Positions 32,957-41,525 of a stretch of DNA of 44,853 bases are shown one piece after another. Position 1 is the first letter of the stretch; every line of letters begins with the position of its first letter. Below the pieces are notes generated by a model. That model made no database searches and had not been told where the DNA came from. It saw only the letters and a program-made list of their open reading frames with translations. The position numbers and the translations under genes were made by a program. The stretch covers positions 1-44,853 of the forward strand of contig JAPPIT010000002.1 in the NCBI GenBank assembly GCA_028820505.1. Direction: 5' to 3'. The DNA is from Defluviicoccus sp. (lineage in GTDB: Bacteria; Pseudomonadota; Alphaproteobacteria; MPNO01).

Positions 32957-33997
32957 TCAGGCGGCCTTGTTTTCGGCGAGGCGTTCGAGCGCGGCGACCT
33001 GGGCCTCGGCCTCCTTGCGGTAGTAGCGCCGGATGCGGGCGACGCCGAGGTCGTGCTGGTAGAGGTTCTCCGGCGCCGGCCAGGGCGGCAACGTCTCCAG
33101 GATCTCCCGGTCCTGCTCGATCACCTCCCAGGTCAGCGGCTCGTACAGGTTGTTGAACATGAAACGGAACATGGCGCCCTGCCAGCCGTCCAGCTTGCGC
33201 ATCCGCCAGGCGTTGAACTGGCTCGAGTTCTCGTCGATCGGCACCACCGTGGCGATGATGCGGAGGAACCCGCCCGGACCGCCGCCCGGCGGGATGTAGA
33301 CGCCGACCCGCGCATGGGCGTTGTTGCAGGCGACGAACTCCATCCGCTCGACGTTGCTCTCCTTGTCCTCCTTGCGGCGGACGATGAAGCCGGTCTCGGT
33401 GTCGTCGATCTGGACCACGTCCGACTTGTCGCCGTAGGCCAGCGTATAGGTGTCGTCGTGCAGATAGGGCGGATGCATGATGTCGACGAAATTGTCGAGC
33501 ACGTACTGGTAGTTGCCGTGCCAGGTGGTCGAGACCAGGAAGCCGGTCCATTCCGGCGAGGTGAGCTCCTCCGGCAGGTCGATCGGCGGCGGCTCGGCGT
33601 GCGCCTCGTCGCCGAACCAGGCCCAGATCGCCTGGAAATGCTCGACCGTCGGATAGGCCTTCACCAGCTCCCGCCCGACCAGCTCGCAGCCCGGGAAGGC
33701 GGGCACGTCGAGCACGCGCCCGTCGCCGCCCACCTGGACGCCGTGGTAACGGCAGGTCAGCCGGCCGTCGATCACCTTGCCCATGGAGAGCGCCGCCGCG
33801 CGGTGCGGGCACCGGTCCGCGACCAGGTTGACCTTGCCCGTCTCGTCGCGCCACGCGACCAGCTTCTCGCCGAGCCGCGTCAGCGCGACCGGCGTGTCCT
33901 GCACCATCGCCGAGGGGCCGATGCACCACCAGCGATTGCGGATCCCCGTCGCCAGCAGGCGGTCGACATGTTCTTGCCGGGTCTCGGTGCCGTCCAT
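32957..33997 (-). CDS. Rieske non-haem iron oxygenase, VanA-like
   Basis: A 346-residue oxygenase component. The Rieske ligands are C63-P-H65 (DRCPHRAAAL) and C82-R-Y-H85 (CRYHGVQV). The mononuclear iron site is N169...D172-I-M-H175...H180 (DNFVDIMHPPYLHD). Length and the C-terminal NLYQHDLGVARIRRYYRKEA resemble the vanillate O-demethylase/toluenesulfonate group. It would need a VanB-type reductase, which is not encoded here. The gene is separated from the upstream small helical protein by one base, implying translational coupling. The reaction is demethylation or hydroxylation of an aromatic acid, preparing it for the extradiol dioxygenase encoded two genes upstream. Confidence 0.9.
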   Translation of the reverse strand: MDGTETRQEHVDRLLATGIRNRWWCIGPSAMVQDTPVALTRLGEKLVAWRDETGKVNLVADRCPHRAAALSMGKVIDGRLTCRYHGVQVGGDGRVLDVPAFPGCELVGRELVKAYPTVEHFQAIWAWFGDEAHAEPPPIDLPEELTSPEWTGFLVSTTWHGNYQYVLDNFVDIMHPPYLHDDTYTLAYGDKSDVVQIDDTETGFIVRRKEDKESNVERMEFVACNNAHARVGVYIPPGGGPGGFLRIIATVVPIDENSSQFNAWRMRKLDGWQGAMFRFMFNNLYEPLTWEVIEQDREILETLPPWPAPENLYQHDLGVARIRRYYRKEAEAQVAALERLAENKAA

Positions 33998-33998
33998 C

Positions 33999-34322
33999 TC
34001 AGTGCCTCCCGTGCTCGCCCTTGGGCGGCCGCTCGCGGGTCGAGGTGCCGGGCGGAACGATGCCCGACGGATGCTCGCCCAACGGGGCGCCTGAGCTGTT
34101 GGGATAGGCGCCCAGCCGCTCCATCTCCGCGGCGAAAATCTCCTCGGTCCAGCGATCGCCTTCCGGCGGCCGCAGGTCGCTCTCGTCGAGCGCCCGCACG
34201 ATCCCGGGAAGATCGTGGATGCTCTTGCTCAGAATTCCGAACAGCGTACGGCTCAACGCCTTCTCGTAGTCGCCGGGATCGGTGTTGAGCGTGCGGTGAA
34301 CGTAGCGCGGTCTTTCTTCCAT
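33999..34322 (-). CDS. Small conserved Rieske-associated protein (recombinase-like HTH type)
   Basis: A 107-residue protein with a helical N-terminal region (DPGDYEKALSRTLFGILSKS, then IHDLPGIVRALDESDLRPPEG) and a second conserved block, RWTEEIFAAEMERLGA. The tail is proline- and charge-rich and likely disordered. The pattern matches small proteins annotated as 'recombinase-like helix-turn-helix' that sit next to Rieske oxygenases; no recombinase catalytic residues are present. The stop lies one base before the Rieske start, so the two proteins are probably made in equal amounts. It may be an accessory subunit or assembly factor of the oxygenase (inference). Confidence 0.75.
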   Translation of the reverse strand: MEERPRYVHRTLNTDPGDYEKALSRTLFGILSKSIHDLPGIVRALDESDLRPPEGDRWTEEIFAAEMERLGAYPNSSGAPLGEHPSGIVPPGTSTRERPPKGEHGRH

Positions 34323-34340
34323 GGCTGCGTCCTCCCGGGC

Positions 34341-35285
34341 TCAGCTGGCCGGCCGTTCTTCCTTGACCCGCCCTCCGACGGCCGGCCCGACGCCGTCCTG
34401 GACGTGCCATTGGGAAAATCGCAGACCCTCGAAGGTCCGGGGCTTCCATGCCTCGGTCGCGTAGTCGGAATCGGCGTAGTACTCGACGGCCCCGCCGAGC
34501 GGGCTCTCGAAGTACCAGAAATAGGCCGAGGACACGGGGTGGCGCCCGGGACCGACATCGGTCCTGTAGCCAAGCTGCTTCATTCGCACTCCGCCGCCGA
34601 ACATCTCATGGATGTCGCGCACCTGGAAGGCGACGTGCTGGAGCTCGGTCTTGGCCCCGTTGGTGTTGAGGAAGAACAAATTATGGTGCTCGTTCTCCGG
34701 CGAGCAGCGGAGGAACACCGCGCGATTCCCGGAATAGCGGTCCGAAAGACGGAAGCCCAGCCGGTCGCGGTAGAACTTCTCGCCCGCCTCGATGTCCGCC
34801 GCGAGGAAGACCACGTGGCCGATCCCGAGCGGGCTCGCGCCCTCGTCGTAGAGCGGCGCCGGGCTGTCGACCCGCGCCCGCTCCATGCCGGTATTGAAGG
34901 CGGCCGCCTTCACCGAAAGCCGCTTGCGGTGCGGCCACACCCGGAAGCCGATGCCGATCCCGTTGGGATCGTGGGTATGGATCGTCCCGTCACGGTCGAT
35001 CTTGAGCTCGCGGTCGGAACCGAGCTCCCTGGCGATCCGCGCGAGGTCGCGCTTTCCCCTCACCCCCCAGATCACCTCGCGGAACCCGCCGGCCGGGCTC
35101 AGCGGCGATGCGAGGCCTCTCGCACCCTCCGCCCGGACGACGACGCGGCTGCCGATCTCGGTGGCGAATATCTTTTCCGAGCGTCCGTTCTTGACCGCCT
35201 TCAGGCCCCAGTCGGCGAAGAATTTTCCGGCCGCCGGAAGATCGGGGGTCCCGAAAACAACCGACTCAATGCCCATGAACTGCAT
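34341..35285 (-). CDS. Two-domain VOC extradiol dioxygenase (BphC-like)
   Basis: A 314-residue type I extradiol dioxygenase with two VOC modules (about 1-120 and 150-290). The C-terminal module holds the metal facial triad: H157 (GIGHVVFL), H217 (LQHVAFQV) and E268 (GGAVEYYAD), with H200/H201 near the expected proton-relay site. The family cleaves catechol-type rings next to the hydroxyls using Fe(II) and O2. GGAGG lies 5 bases before ATG 35285. It follows the cupin gene by 29 bp and precedes the small helical protein and the Rieske gene. The window therefore encodes two unrelated extradiol enzymes (with the LigB type at 20.6 kb), serving two separate operons. Confidence 0.9.
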   Translation of the reverse strand: MQFMGIESVVFGTPDLPAAGKFFADWGLKAVKNGRSEKIFATEIGSRVVVRAEGARGLASPLSPAGGFREVIWGVRGKRDLARIARELGSDRELKIDRDGTIHTHDPNGIGIGFRVWPHRKRLSVKAAAFNTGMERARVDSPAPLYDEGASPLGIGHVVFLAADIEAGEKFYRDRLGFRLSDRYSGNRAVFLRCSPENEHHNLFFLNTNGAKTELQHVAFQVRDIHEMFGGGVRMKQLGYRTDVGPGRHPVSSAYFWYFESPLGGAVEYYADSDYATEAWKPRTFEGLRFSQWHVQDGVGPAVGGRVKEERPAS

Positions 35286-35314
35286 CTCCGCCTCCTTTCC
35301 GGCGCGTCGCCGCT

Positions 35315-35938
35315 CTATTCCTTGTCCGGATCGCGGGTCGCGCTCCACGACTTGCTGGTGCCCTGGACCATGTGGCGAACGTTCTCGACGCCCACCGGCT
35401 CCTCGAAGAACAGGGTCCGCTTGGCCGCCATCTCGGTCATGTCCTGGCACACATACATGATCGTGTCCTCGTCGCCCGTGGCCTCGTGCTCGTGATAGGC
35501 CCAGGGCGGGCAGACGATGGTGTCGCCCTTCTTGTAGGAATAGCGCGTGCCTTCGACCGTGGTGAAGCCGGTGCCCTGCAAATAGTGGTAGATCGCGACC
35601 GAGTTGTGCCGGTGATTGGGAACCAGCTCGCCCGGATGGATCAGCTGGATGCCGATGAAGATGCCGGGCGACGCGCCGGCGAGGTCGCCGTGATCCTCGT
35701 TGATCAGGCTCACGAAGCGGCGCTCGGCGTGCCGGATCGGGTCCTTGCCCAGCTCCTCCAGCGTCTCCTGCCAGTCCTCGGCCTCCCACTTGCAGCCGCG
35801 CACATGGGTATGACGCACGCGCTTGAAGTATTCGTCCGCGGTGATCACGCGCGCATTGCCGAAACCCGCATCCCCCTCCCGCGCGGGGTCGGTCGGGCTC
35901 GTGTCGACGGACGGCTTGTCCTTGACGGTCTGGGTCAT
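35315..35938 (-). CDS. Cupin protein, gentisate-dioxygenase-like metal site
   Basis: A 207-residue single-domain cupin. The first motif is PNHRHNSVAIYHYLQG, with H109 and H111 but no glutamate at the usual place; the second is CPPWAYHEHEA with H149. A three-histidine iron site without glutamate is the arrangement of gentisate, salicylate and 1-hydroxy-2-naphthoate dioxygenases, which are bicupins of about 350 residues. This protein is shorter, with only the active domain. It may be a ring-cleaving dioxygenase or an isomerase/sensor. It is the first gene of the minus-strand operon, with a GGGAG ribosome-binding site, divergent from the IclR gene. Confidence 0.82.
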   Translation of the reverse strand: MTQTVKDKPSVDTSPTDPAREGDAGFGNARVITADEYFKRVRHTHVRGCKWEAEDWQETLEELGKDPIRHAERRFVSLINEDHGDLAGASPGIFIGIQLIHPGELVPNHRHNSVAIYHYLQGTGFTTVEGTRYSYKKGDTIVCPPWAYHEHEATGDEDTIMYVCQDMTEMAAKRTLFFEEPVGVENVRHMVQGTSKSWSATRDPDKE

Positions 35939-35997
35939 GCGAGGTCTCCCGTTGGCCGAAAGAATGGGTGGCGTGAGTCCGAATTTCTGTCATAATA

Positions 35998-36028
35998 AGT
36001 ATGATCCGTTATACCTGTTGAGTCAACC
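35998..36028 (-). promoter_or_regulatory. Promoter of the cupin/Rieske operon with overlapping operator
   Basis: On the minus strand: TTGACT (36026-36021), 17-base spacer, CATACT (36003-35998). The -35 box lies in the palindrome GTTGA-G-TCAAC (36017-36027). The string GGTTGACTC (36028-36020) recurs in front of the UbiD gene at 36914-36922, in the same orientation relative to the gene. The region is markedly AT-richer than its surroundings. An IclR-type regulator is encoded 43 bp away, so this is a likely binding site. Confidence 0.6.
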
Positions 36029-36070
36029 GGGATCGCCGTCGTCAACATCCAACCCACGGAGTCGACCGAT

Positions 36071-36883
36071 ATGCCCGGAGAGGAAGGGGACCGGCTCGGG
36101 ATCGGCTCGGTCGAGACCGCCGCGGCCATCCTCGGCGCGCTCGCCGAAGGCGGCGGGCAGATGCCGCTCGGCGCGCTCGCCGACGCCGCCGGCATGCATC
36201 GCGCCAAGGTCCACCGCTATCTGATCAGCCTGACGCGCACCGGGCTGGTCGCCCAGCCGGAACGGAACGGCGCCTACAGCATCGGACCCAGCGCCATCTC
36301 GATCGGCCTCGCCGGGCTGCGCCGGGTCGACCCGATCCGCATCGCCTACGAGGCCCTGCCGGAGCTCCGCGACCGGGTGGACGAGACCGTCTTCCTGGCG
36401 ATCTGGGGCGACATGGGGGTCACATGCATCGGCCTCGAGGAGAGCGCGCATCCCGTCACGCTCAATATCCGCGTGGGCTCGGTCCTGCCCTTCCTGTCCA
36501 CCGCGGCGGGGCAGGTGTTCGCCGCCTACATGCCGCGCGCCCGGGTCGACCGCTTCGACGAGCAGGACCGGAAGCAGTCGCGGCGGCGGCCGGCGGTCGC
36601 CGTCAAGCTGTCCAGGGACGCCCGCGAAACGCTGTTGCGGGAGGTGCGCGAGCGCCGGCTGGCGCGGGTCAGGGGAGCGCTGTTCGCCGGGGTCAACGCC
36701 ATGGCCGCGCCGATATTCGACCACAGGGGCGACCTGTCGACGGTGGTCGGCATCATGGGGCGGCAGGAAACCCTCGACGTCGCCTGGGACGGGGACGCGG
36801 CGGATGACCTCACCGCATTCGCGGAACGCCTGTCCCGCCAGCTGGGTTTCGCCGGCAACGGCATCGGTACGGGAGACGGCTGA
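36071..36883 (+). CDS. IclR-family transcriptional regulator
   Basis: A 270-residue regulator. An N-terminal winged helix-turn-helix (about 12-70: VETAAAILGALAEGG through MHRAKVHRYLISLTRTGLV) is followed by the IclR effector domain, with LNIRVGSVLPFLSTAAGQVF, then AVRRGLFAGVNAMAAPIF-like and VVGIMG blocks. IclR proteins bind small acids, often aromatic, and repress or activate divergent catabolic operons. It is divergent from the cupin operon (132-bp gap containing a palindrome) and followed by the UbiD/TRAP operon, with the same nonamer in front of both. It most likely controls both transcription units. Confidence 0.92.
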   Translation: MPGEEGDRLGIGSVETAAAILGALAEGGGQMPLGALADAAGMHRAKVHRYLISLTRTGLVAQPERNGAYSIGPSAISIGLAGLRRVDPIRIAYEALPELRDRVDETVFLAIWGDMGVTCIGLEESAHPVTLNIRVGSVLPFLSTAAGQVFAAYMPRARVDRFDEQDRKQSRRRPAVAVKLSRDARETLLREVRERRLARVRGALFAGVNAMAAPIFDHRGDLSTVVGIMGRQETLDVAWDGDAADDLTAFAERLSRQLGFAGNGIGTGDG

Positions 36884-36913
36884 GGCCGCCGTTTGCGTCC
36901 GCATTTTGCGTGT

Positions 36914-36922
36914 GGTTGACTC
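36914..36922 (+). promoter_or_regulatory. Repeat of the IclR-region nonamer upstream of UbiD gene
   Basis: GGTTGACTC, identical to 36028-36020 on the minus strand, 31 bp before the UbiD start. It contains a good -35 hexamer (TTGACT), but no clear -10 follows at 16-18 bases. It is either an IclR binding site, the -35 of a regulated promoter, or both. Confidence 0.45.
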
Positions 36923-36952
36923 GAAAACGGACCGGCAATGGGGTGTTGCGAA

Positions 36953-38551
36953 ATGGCGAACGTCCGGGAGTTCGATTTCGACAAGTTCCGTCTGCGCCGT
37001 TTCGTCGAACGCCTGATCGAGATCGACGAGGTCGAGATCCATGACGGGCCGGTGCCGCTCACCGGCCTCAGCCCGATCATCGAAGCGACGCCCAAGGCCG
37101 TCCTTTTCAAGCAGGCCGGCCCCAACCGGCTGGAGCTCGTCGCCAAGGCGTCCGCCGGGCGGCGGCGCCTGATCGCCGCGTTCGACAGCAGCGAGGAAGA
37201 GATCTACGACGAGTTCTACCGCCGCATGGCGAACCCGCAGGAGGTCGTCGAGGTGCCGTCCGGCGAAGCGCCGGTCCACGCCGTCAAGATCGTCGGCGAG
37301 GACGTCGACCTGACCGCGCTCCCGTTCCACCTGCAGCACGAATTCGACGGCAGCTGCTACATCTCGTCCGGTATCGACTACACCGTCGATCCCGAGACCG
37401 GACGGACCAATGTCGGGAGCCGGCGCCTGTCGCTCAGGAACCGCTATCAGGCGGGGACCAACGTCACCGCGCCCTCCGACCTCAAGCGGATCTACCAGGC
37501 GTGCGCCGCCCGCCGCGAGCGGCTTCCCGTCACCTTCACCATCGGCAGCCACCCGCTGGACATGTATGCGGCGACGACGCGCGTTCCGGGCGACGAGTTG
37601 AGCCTGATCGCGACGATGAGGGGCGAACCCGCGCCGGTCGTCAAGAGCCTGACCAACGACATCCGGGTCCCGGCGGACGCCGAGATCGTGCTGGAGGGCT
37701 ATCTCGACGAGCGCGGCTATGTCGAGCCCGAAGGGCCGTTCGGCGAGTACATGGGGTATTACGGTTCAATCCACATGGATCCGGTCTTCACCTGCACCGC
37801 GATTACCATGCGCGAGGACGTGCTGCACCAGACGTTGCAGCACGGCAGCGCCTTCGTCCTCGACGAGACCGACTCGGCGAACATCACCGCGCTGCGCCTG
37901 GAAGCGGAAGCGATGCGGATCCTGAAACAGGCGGTGCGCGAGCCCGTGGCGGCCTGTCTTCGTCCGACGGCGGGCGGGGCGAACGCCCTTCGGGTGTCGA
38001 TCCGGCAGCGCGAACTGGGCGAGCCGAGGCACGCCATCTCCGCCCTGTTCGGCGGCCTCCGCCGCCTGAAGCATGTCTGGGTGTTCGACGAGGACATCGA
38101 CATCCGCGACGAGCGGCAGGTGGAATGGGCGTTCGGCACCCGCTTCCAGGCCGACGAGGACATCGTGATGCTGACCGGCACGATGTCGATGCCGATGGAC
38201 CCGTCGCTCAAGGGGCGCAGGACCGGGGCCAAGGCGGGTTTCGACTGCACCCGCCCGTTCGGTACCGACAAGGAGATCCGCTTCACCCGATGCGCCGCCA
38301 AGACGTTCGACGGACAGGCCCGGTTCCAGACCGTCGAGCAGGCGCTCGGCGCGGGCCCGCTGTATTTCGGCGAGATCGTCGAGGCCATCGGCAGCGAGGA
38401 CGGCCGCGAAGTCGCCTGCGCGCTCGACGAATTGCGCGAGCAGGGCAGGCTCGGACGCGACCGCGACGGTCGCTACCACGCCGCCGACGGGGAGCCGGGG
38501 CTGACGGCCATCGTCGGTGAGCTCTATCACGATCCCAACGAAGGGACCTGA
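36953..38551 (+). CDS. UbiD-family prenyl-FMN-dependent decarboxylase
   Basis: A 532-residue UbiD-family enzyme. The catalytic motif EPEGPFGEYMGYYG begins at residue 258 and holds the active-site glutamate; the prFMN/metal region includes SSGIDYTVDPETGRTNVG and SRRLSLRN. UbiD enzymes reversibly (de)carboxylate aromatic, heteroaromatic or unsaturated acids and need prenylated FMN made by UbiX; ubiX is not in the window. I chose ATG 36953 (MANVREFDFDKF); ATG 36938 would add five residues. It sits between the IclR regulator and a TRAP importer, suggesting that the imported acid, or an intermediate derived from it, is decarboxylated. Confidence 0.9.
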   Translation: MANVREFDFDKFRLRRFVERLIEIDEVEIHDGPVPLTGLSPIIEATPKAVLFKQAGPNRLELVAKASAGRRRLIAAFDSSEEEIYDEFYRRMANPQEVVEVPSGEAPVHAVKIVGEDVDLTALPFHLQHEFDGSCYISSGIDYTVDPETGRTNVGSRRLSLRNRYQAGTNVTAPSDLKRIYQACAARRERLPVTFTIGSHPLDMYAATTRVPGDELSLIATMRGEPAPVVKSLTNDIRVPADAEIVLEGYLDERGYVEPEGPFGEYMGYYGSIHMDPVFTCTAITMREDVLHQTLQHGSAFVLDETDSANITALRLEAEAMRILKQAVREPVAACLRPTAGGANALRVSIRQRELGEPRHAISALFGGLRRLKHVWVFDEDIDIRDERQVEWAFGTRFQADEDIVMLTGTMSMPMDPSLKGRRTGAKAGFDCTRPFGTDKEIRFTRCAAKTFDGQARFQTVEQALGAGPLYFGEIVEAIGSEDGREVACALDELREQGRLGRDRDGRYHAADGEPGLTAIVGELYHDPNEGT

Positions 38552-38596
38552 ACGCCGTTCCGTTTATCTGCGATACAAATCGAGGGAGGAAACGAG

Positions 38597-39610
38597 ATGA
38601 AGCTACGCTATTTCATCGGCGCGATCGGCGCCGCCGCCGTGCTCGCAACAACGCCTTCTCTGGCCGCCGATCCGGTCACCGTGAAGATCGGTTCGTTTAC
38701 GCCGCCCAAGGCGGCCTACCTGCAAAAGATCATCATTCCGTTTCTCCGCACCGTCGAAAAGGACAGCGGCGGAGAAGTGGCATTCAAGGAATTCTGGGGC
38801 GGCGCGCTGATCCGAAGCCCGCGCAAGCAGTGGGAAGGCGTCATGAACAAGATTCAGGACGCAGCCCAGGTCCTGCCGGCCTATACGCCCAAGCTGTTTC
38901 CCGACTTCACCATATTCGCCCTGCCCTACACGTTCCGTAACACCGGGTCCGCCGAAGCCGCGGTGGCGATCTGGAAAATGTACGAGGCGGGCCACCTCGG
39001 CGGCCTGGAAAAAGTGCATGTGTTCGGTGTCTACACCAACGACAACAGCGGCATGCATCTCAACCGCAAGATATCCTCCCTCGCCGACATCAAGGGGCTC
39101 AAGTTCCGCGTTCCGGGCAAGGCCGAGGCCGATGTCGTGAAGAAGCTCGGCGGAACCCCGGTCGGCATGTCGATCCGCCAGGTCGCCGAGTCGCTCAATC
39201 GCGGCGTCATCCAGGGGGCGCTCGCCGGATGGTCCGCGCTCGGCACGTTCCGCATCACGCCGCTGATCAAGAGCCATATCGACATACCGCTCGGCGTGCG
39301 CACGTTCATCCTCGCCATGCACAAGGACGTCTATAACCGGCTCGGCAGCAAGGCGCGCGACGCCTTGGCGCGTCACGGAGGCCTCAAGCTCAGCAAGGCG
39401 ATGGGCAACTATTACGAGGCCGACGGCAGAAGGCTGCGCGCCGATCCGGGCGAGCGCACCGTCGTTCGCCTGACCCAGAAGGATCACGACCGGCTCTACA
39501 ACGACATTTTCAAGGCCTATCACACCGAGTGGATCGCGAAGAACAAGGACGGCCAGCGCAAATACGCCGCCCTGCAGTCGATCCTGAAGGATCTCCGCGC
39601 CGGGCAGTGA
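38597..39610 (+). CDS. dctP: TRAP transporter substrate-binding protein
   Basis: A 337-residue DctP-type periplasmic protein. The signal peptide MKLRYFIGAIGAAAVLATTP ends near LAA-D. The ligand-binding arginine lies in KGLKFRVPGKAEADVVKKLG, the standard TRAP signature position. GGAGGAAACGAG precedes the ATG. It belongs to the P-Q-M operon 45 bp after the UbiD gene. TRAP binding proteins usually bind carboxylates, including aromatic acids. The first half (TPPKAAYLQKIIIPFLRTVE) resembles the branch seen with aromatic-acid systems, but the ligand cannot be named. Confidence 0.92.
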   Translation: MKLRYFIGAIGAAAVLATTPSLAADPVTVKIGSFTPPKAAYLQKIIIPFLRTVEKDSGGEVAFKEFWGGALIRSPRKQWEGVMNKIQDAAQVLPAYTPKLFPDFTIFALPYTFRNTGSAEAAVAIWKMYEAGHLGGLEKVHVFGVYTNDNSGMHLNRKISSLADIKGLKFRVPGKAEADVVKKLGGTPVGMSIRQVAESLNRGVIQGALAGWSALGTFRITPLIKSHIDIPLGVRTFILAMHKDVYNRLGSKARDALARHGGLKLSKAMGNYYEADGRRLRADPGERTVVRLTQKDHDRLYNDIFKAYHTEWIAKNKDGQRKYAALQSILKDLRAGQ

Positions 39611-39615
39611 ACCCG

Positions 39616-40182
39616 ATGCCGGAAGGCCCGGGCGATTCGACGCAGAGCGTGCCGTTCGACGCGAACGGCACGCTCGGCCCGGCGGCGAACTGGATCGCGC
39701 TGATCGGCGCGACGGCCATCCTCGGGCTGGCGGCCGCGATCGTGGTCGACGTGCTTATGCGCTGGCTGTTCAACGCGCCGATCCTCGGGGTCGACGACCT
39801 CGGCAAGTACAATCTCGCGGTCATCGTCTCCAGCTTCTTTCCGATCTGCCTGATCGGCGGGCATTTCGTGACCATCAGGTTTCTCGGCCGGGCGATCGGG
39901 CCGTTCCGCGCGCTCTGGCTCGAAGCGTTCGGCGGTTTCGTGACGCTTTGCATCTTCGTGCTGTTCAGCTGGCAGTTCTTTCGTTTCACGCTTCACGACG
40001 TCACCCTCACCGGACTGGCGACCGCGGTGCTTGAGCTCCCGCAGGCGCCCTGGTGGTGGATGGTCACGGCGATCGTCTTCGCCTGCACGGCGATCCAGGT
40101 CGTGGTGGTTCTCGAAGCGATCTTCCGGGCCTGGCGCGGCGTGCCCAGGGCCCCGGCGACCGCAGTCGATTCCGGTGTCTAG
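39616..40182 (+). CDS. dctQ: TRAP transporter small permease
   Basis: A 188-residue DctQ-type membrane protein with four predicted segments: WIALIGATAILGLAAAIVVD, LAVIVSSFFPICLIGGH, FGGFVTLCIFVLFSW and MVTAIVFACTAIQVVVVL. The family motif around the second segment (GVDDLGKYNLAVIV, then GHFVTIRF) is present. There is no clear Shine-Dalgarno sequence: ATG 39616 is 5 bp after the DctP stop, and a GTG at 39607 overlaps that stop (GTGA), so translation is coupled either way. It pairs with the DctM protein. Confidence 0.88.
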   Translation: MPEGPGDSTQSVPFDANGTLGPAANWIALIGATAILGLAAAIVVDVLMRWLFNAPILGVDDLGKYNLAVIVSSFFPICLIGGHFVTIRFLGRAIGPFRALWLEAFGGFVTLCIFVLFSWQFFRFTLHDVTLTGLATAVLELPQAPWWWMVTAIVFACTAIQVVVVLEAIFRAWRGVPRAPATAVDSGV

Positions 40183-40214
40183 AAAATTGTATCTCCAGCG
40201 GGAGCGGTGAACCG

Positions 40215-41525
40215 ATGGATCCGGTGATTATCGCGGTCATCGGGATCGCGGGCATGCTGCTGCTGATCGCCCTGCACGTGCCGATCGGCATCGCGATGGC
40301 GACGGCGGGGTTCTTCGGGGTCTGGCTGCTGCTCGACCTCGAACCCGCGATCAAGATGTTCGCCACCGCGCCGACGCAGGTTCTGGTGACCCAGGAGCTC
40401 GGCGCGATTCCGATGTTCCTGCTGATGGGGAGCTTCGCCTCGGCGGCCGGCCTGTCGGGCGACCTCTACCGCCTGTTCTACGCCCTGATCGGGCATTATC
40501 GCGGCGGTCTCGCGATGACCACGATCGGCGGGTGCGGCGGTTTCGGCGCCGTCTGCGGCTCCTCGCTGGCGACCGCCTCCACCTTCATGCGCATCGCGCT
40601 CCCGGAGATGCGCGAACGCGGCTACCGCCCGTCCCTCGCGGCAGGTTCGATCGCCGCGGGCGGCACCCTCGGCATCCTGATACCGCCCTCCAACCTGATG
40701 CTGCTCTACGGCGTGCTGACCGAGCAGTTCGTGATCGCGCTGTTCGCGGCGGCGGTCATACCCGGGCTCATCTGCATCGCGGTCTATTTCGCGACCATCG
40801 CGGCTTATGTCCGGGTCCGGCCCGGCTCCGGTCCGGCGGGACCGCGCATGCCGTGGCGCGAAAGGCTGGTGGTGGTCAGGAGCTGCTGGGGCGTTCTGGT
40901 GCTCGCCGCGGTGGTCTCAGGCGGCATCTATGGCGGCGTGTTCACTGTGCTCGAAGCGGCCGCGGTCGGCTGTTTCATGGCCTTCGGCTTCACCTGGCTG
41001 CGCGGGCGCCTCACGGTCAAGGTGCTGCGCGAGGTGCTGGTGCAGACCGCCGCTTCGACCGGGCTGATCTACATCATCATCATCGGCGCGACGATCTTCA
41101 CCTTCTTCATCACCCTCAGCCAGATGCCGACCGTGCTGGTGAGCGCGATCGAGAGCTCGGGCCTCGAACCCTGGATGGTCATCGTCCTGCTGCTCGTGAT
41201 GTACATCATCCTCGGCAGCATCTTCGAGACCGTGGCGGCGATGATCATCACGCTGCCGGTCGTCTTCCCGCTGGTCGTCGGGCTCGGCTTCGATCCGATC
41301 TGGTGGGGGGTAATCAACATCATGGTCATCGAGATCGGCCAGATCACCCCGCCCATCGGCATCATCCCGTTCGTGCTGCACGGGATGGCGCCGGACGTGC
41401 CGCTGAAGACCATATTCAGCGGCATCGCGCCGTTTTTCGTCGCCGATCTCGCGCGGCTTGCGATCGTCGCCATATTCCCAGCCCTCAGCCTGTGGCTTCC
41501 CGGTGTCCTGGGATTGATGGTCTGA
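40215..41525 (+). CDS. dctM: TRAP transporter large permease
   Basis: A 436-residue DctM-type protein with about 12 transmembrane segments. Typical motifs are IPMFLLMGSFASAAGL, GGCGGFGAVCGSSLATAST, RGYRPSLAAGSIAAGGTLGI followed by LIPPSNLMLLYGV, and the late GQITPPIGIIPFVLHG. It carries solute into the cytoplasm using the sodium gradient, with the DctP and DctQ proteins. GGAGCGG precedes ATG 40215, 32 bp after dctQ. Its TGA overlaps the start of the molybdenum hydroxylase gene by one base, so transport and hydroxylation are genetically coupled. Confidence 0.94.
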   Translation: MDPVIIAVIGIAGMLLLIALHVPIGIAMATAGFFGVWLLLDLEPAIKMFATAPTQVLVTQELGAIPMFLLMGSFASAAGLSGDLYRLFYALIGHYRGGLAMTTIGGCGGFGAVCGSSLATASTFMRIALPEMRERGYRPSLAAGSIAAGGTLGILIPPSNLMLLYGVLTEQFVIALFAAAVIPGLICIAVYFATIAAYVRVRPGSGPAGPRMPWRERLVVVRSCWGVLVLAAVVSGGIYGGVFTVLEAAAVGCFMAFGFTWLRGRLTVKVLREVLVQTAASTGLIYIIIIGATIFTFFITLSQMPTVLVSAIESSGLEPWMVIVLLLVMYIILGSIFETVAAMIITLPVVFPLVVGLGFDPIWWGVINIMVIEIGQITPPIGIIPFVLHGMAPDVPLKTIFSGIAPFFVADLARLAIVAIFPALSLWLPGVLGLMV

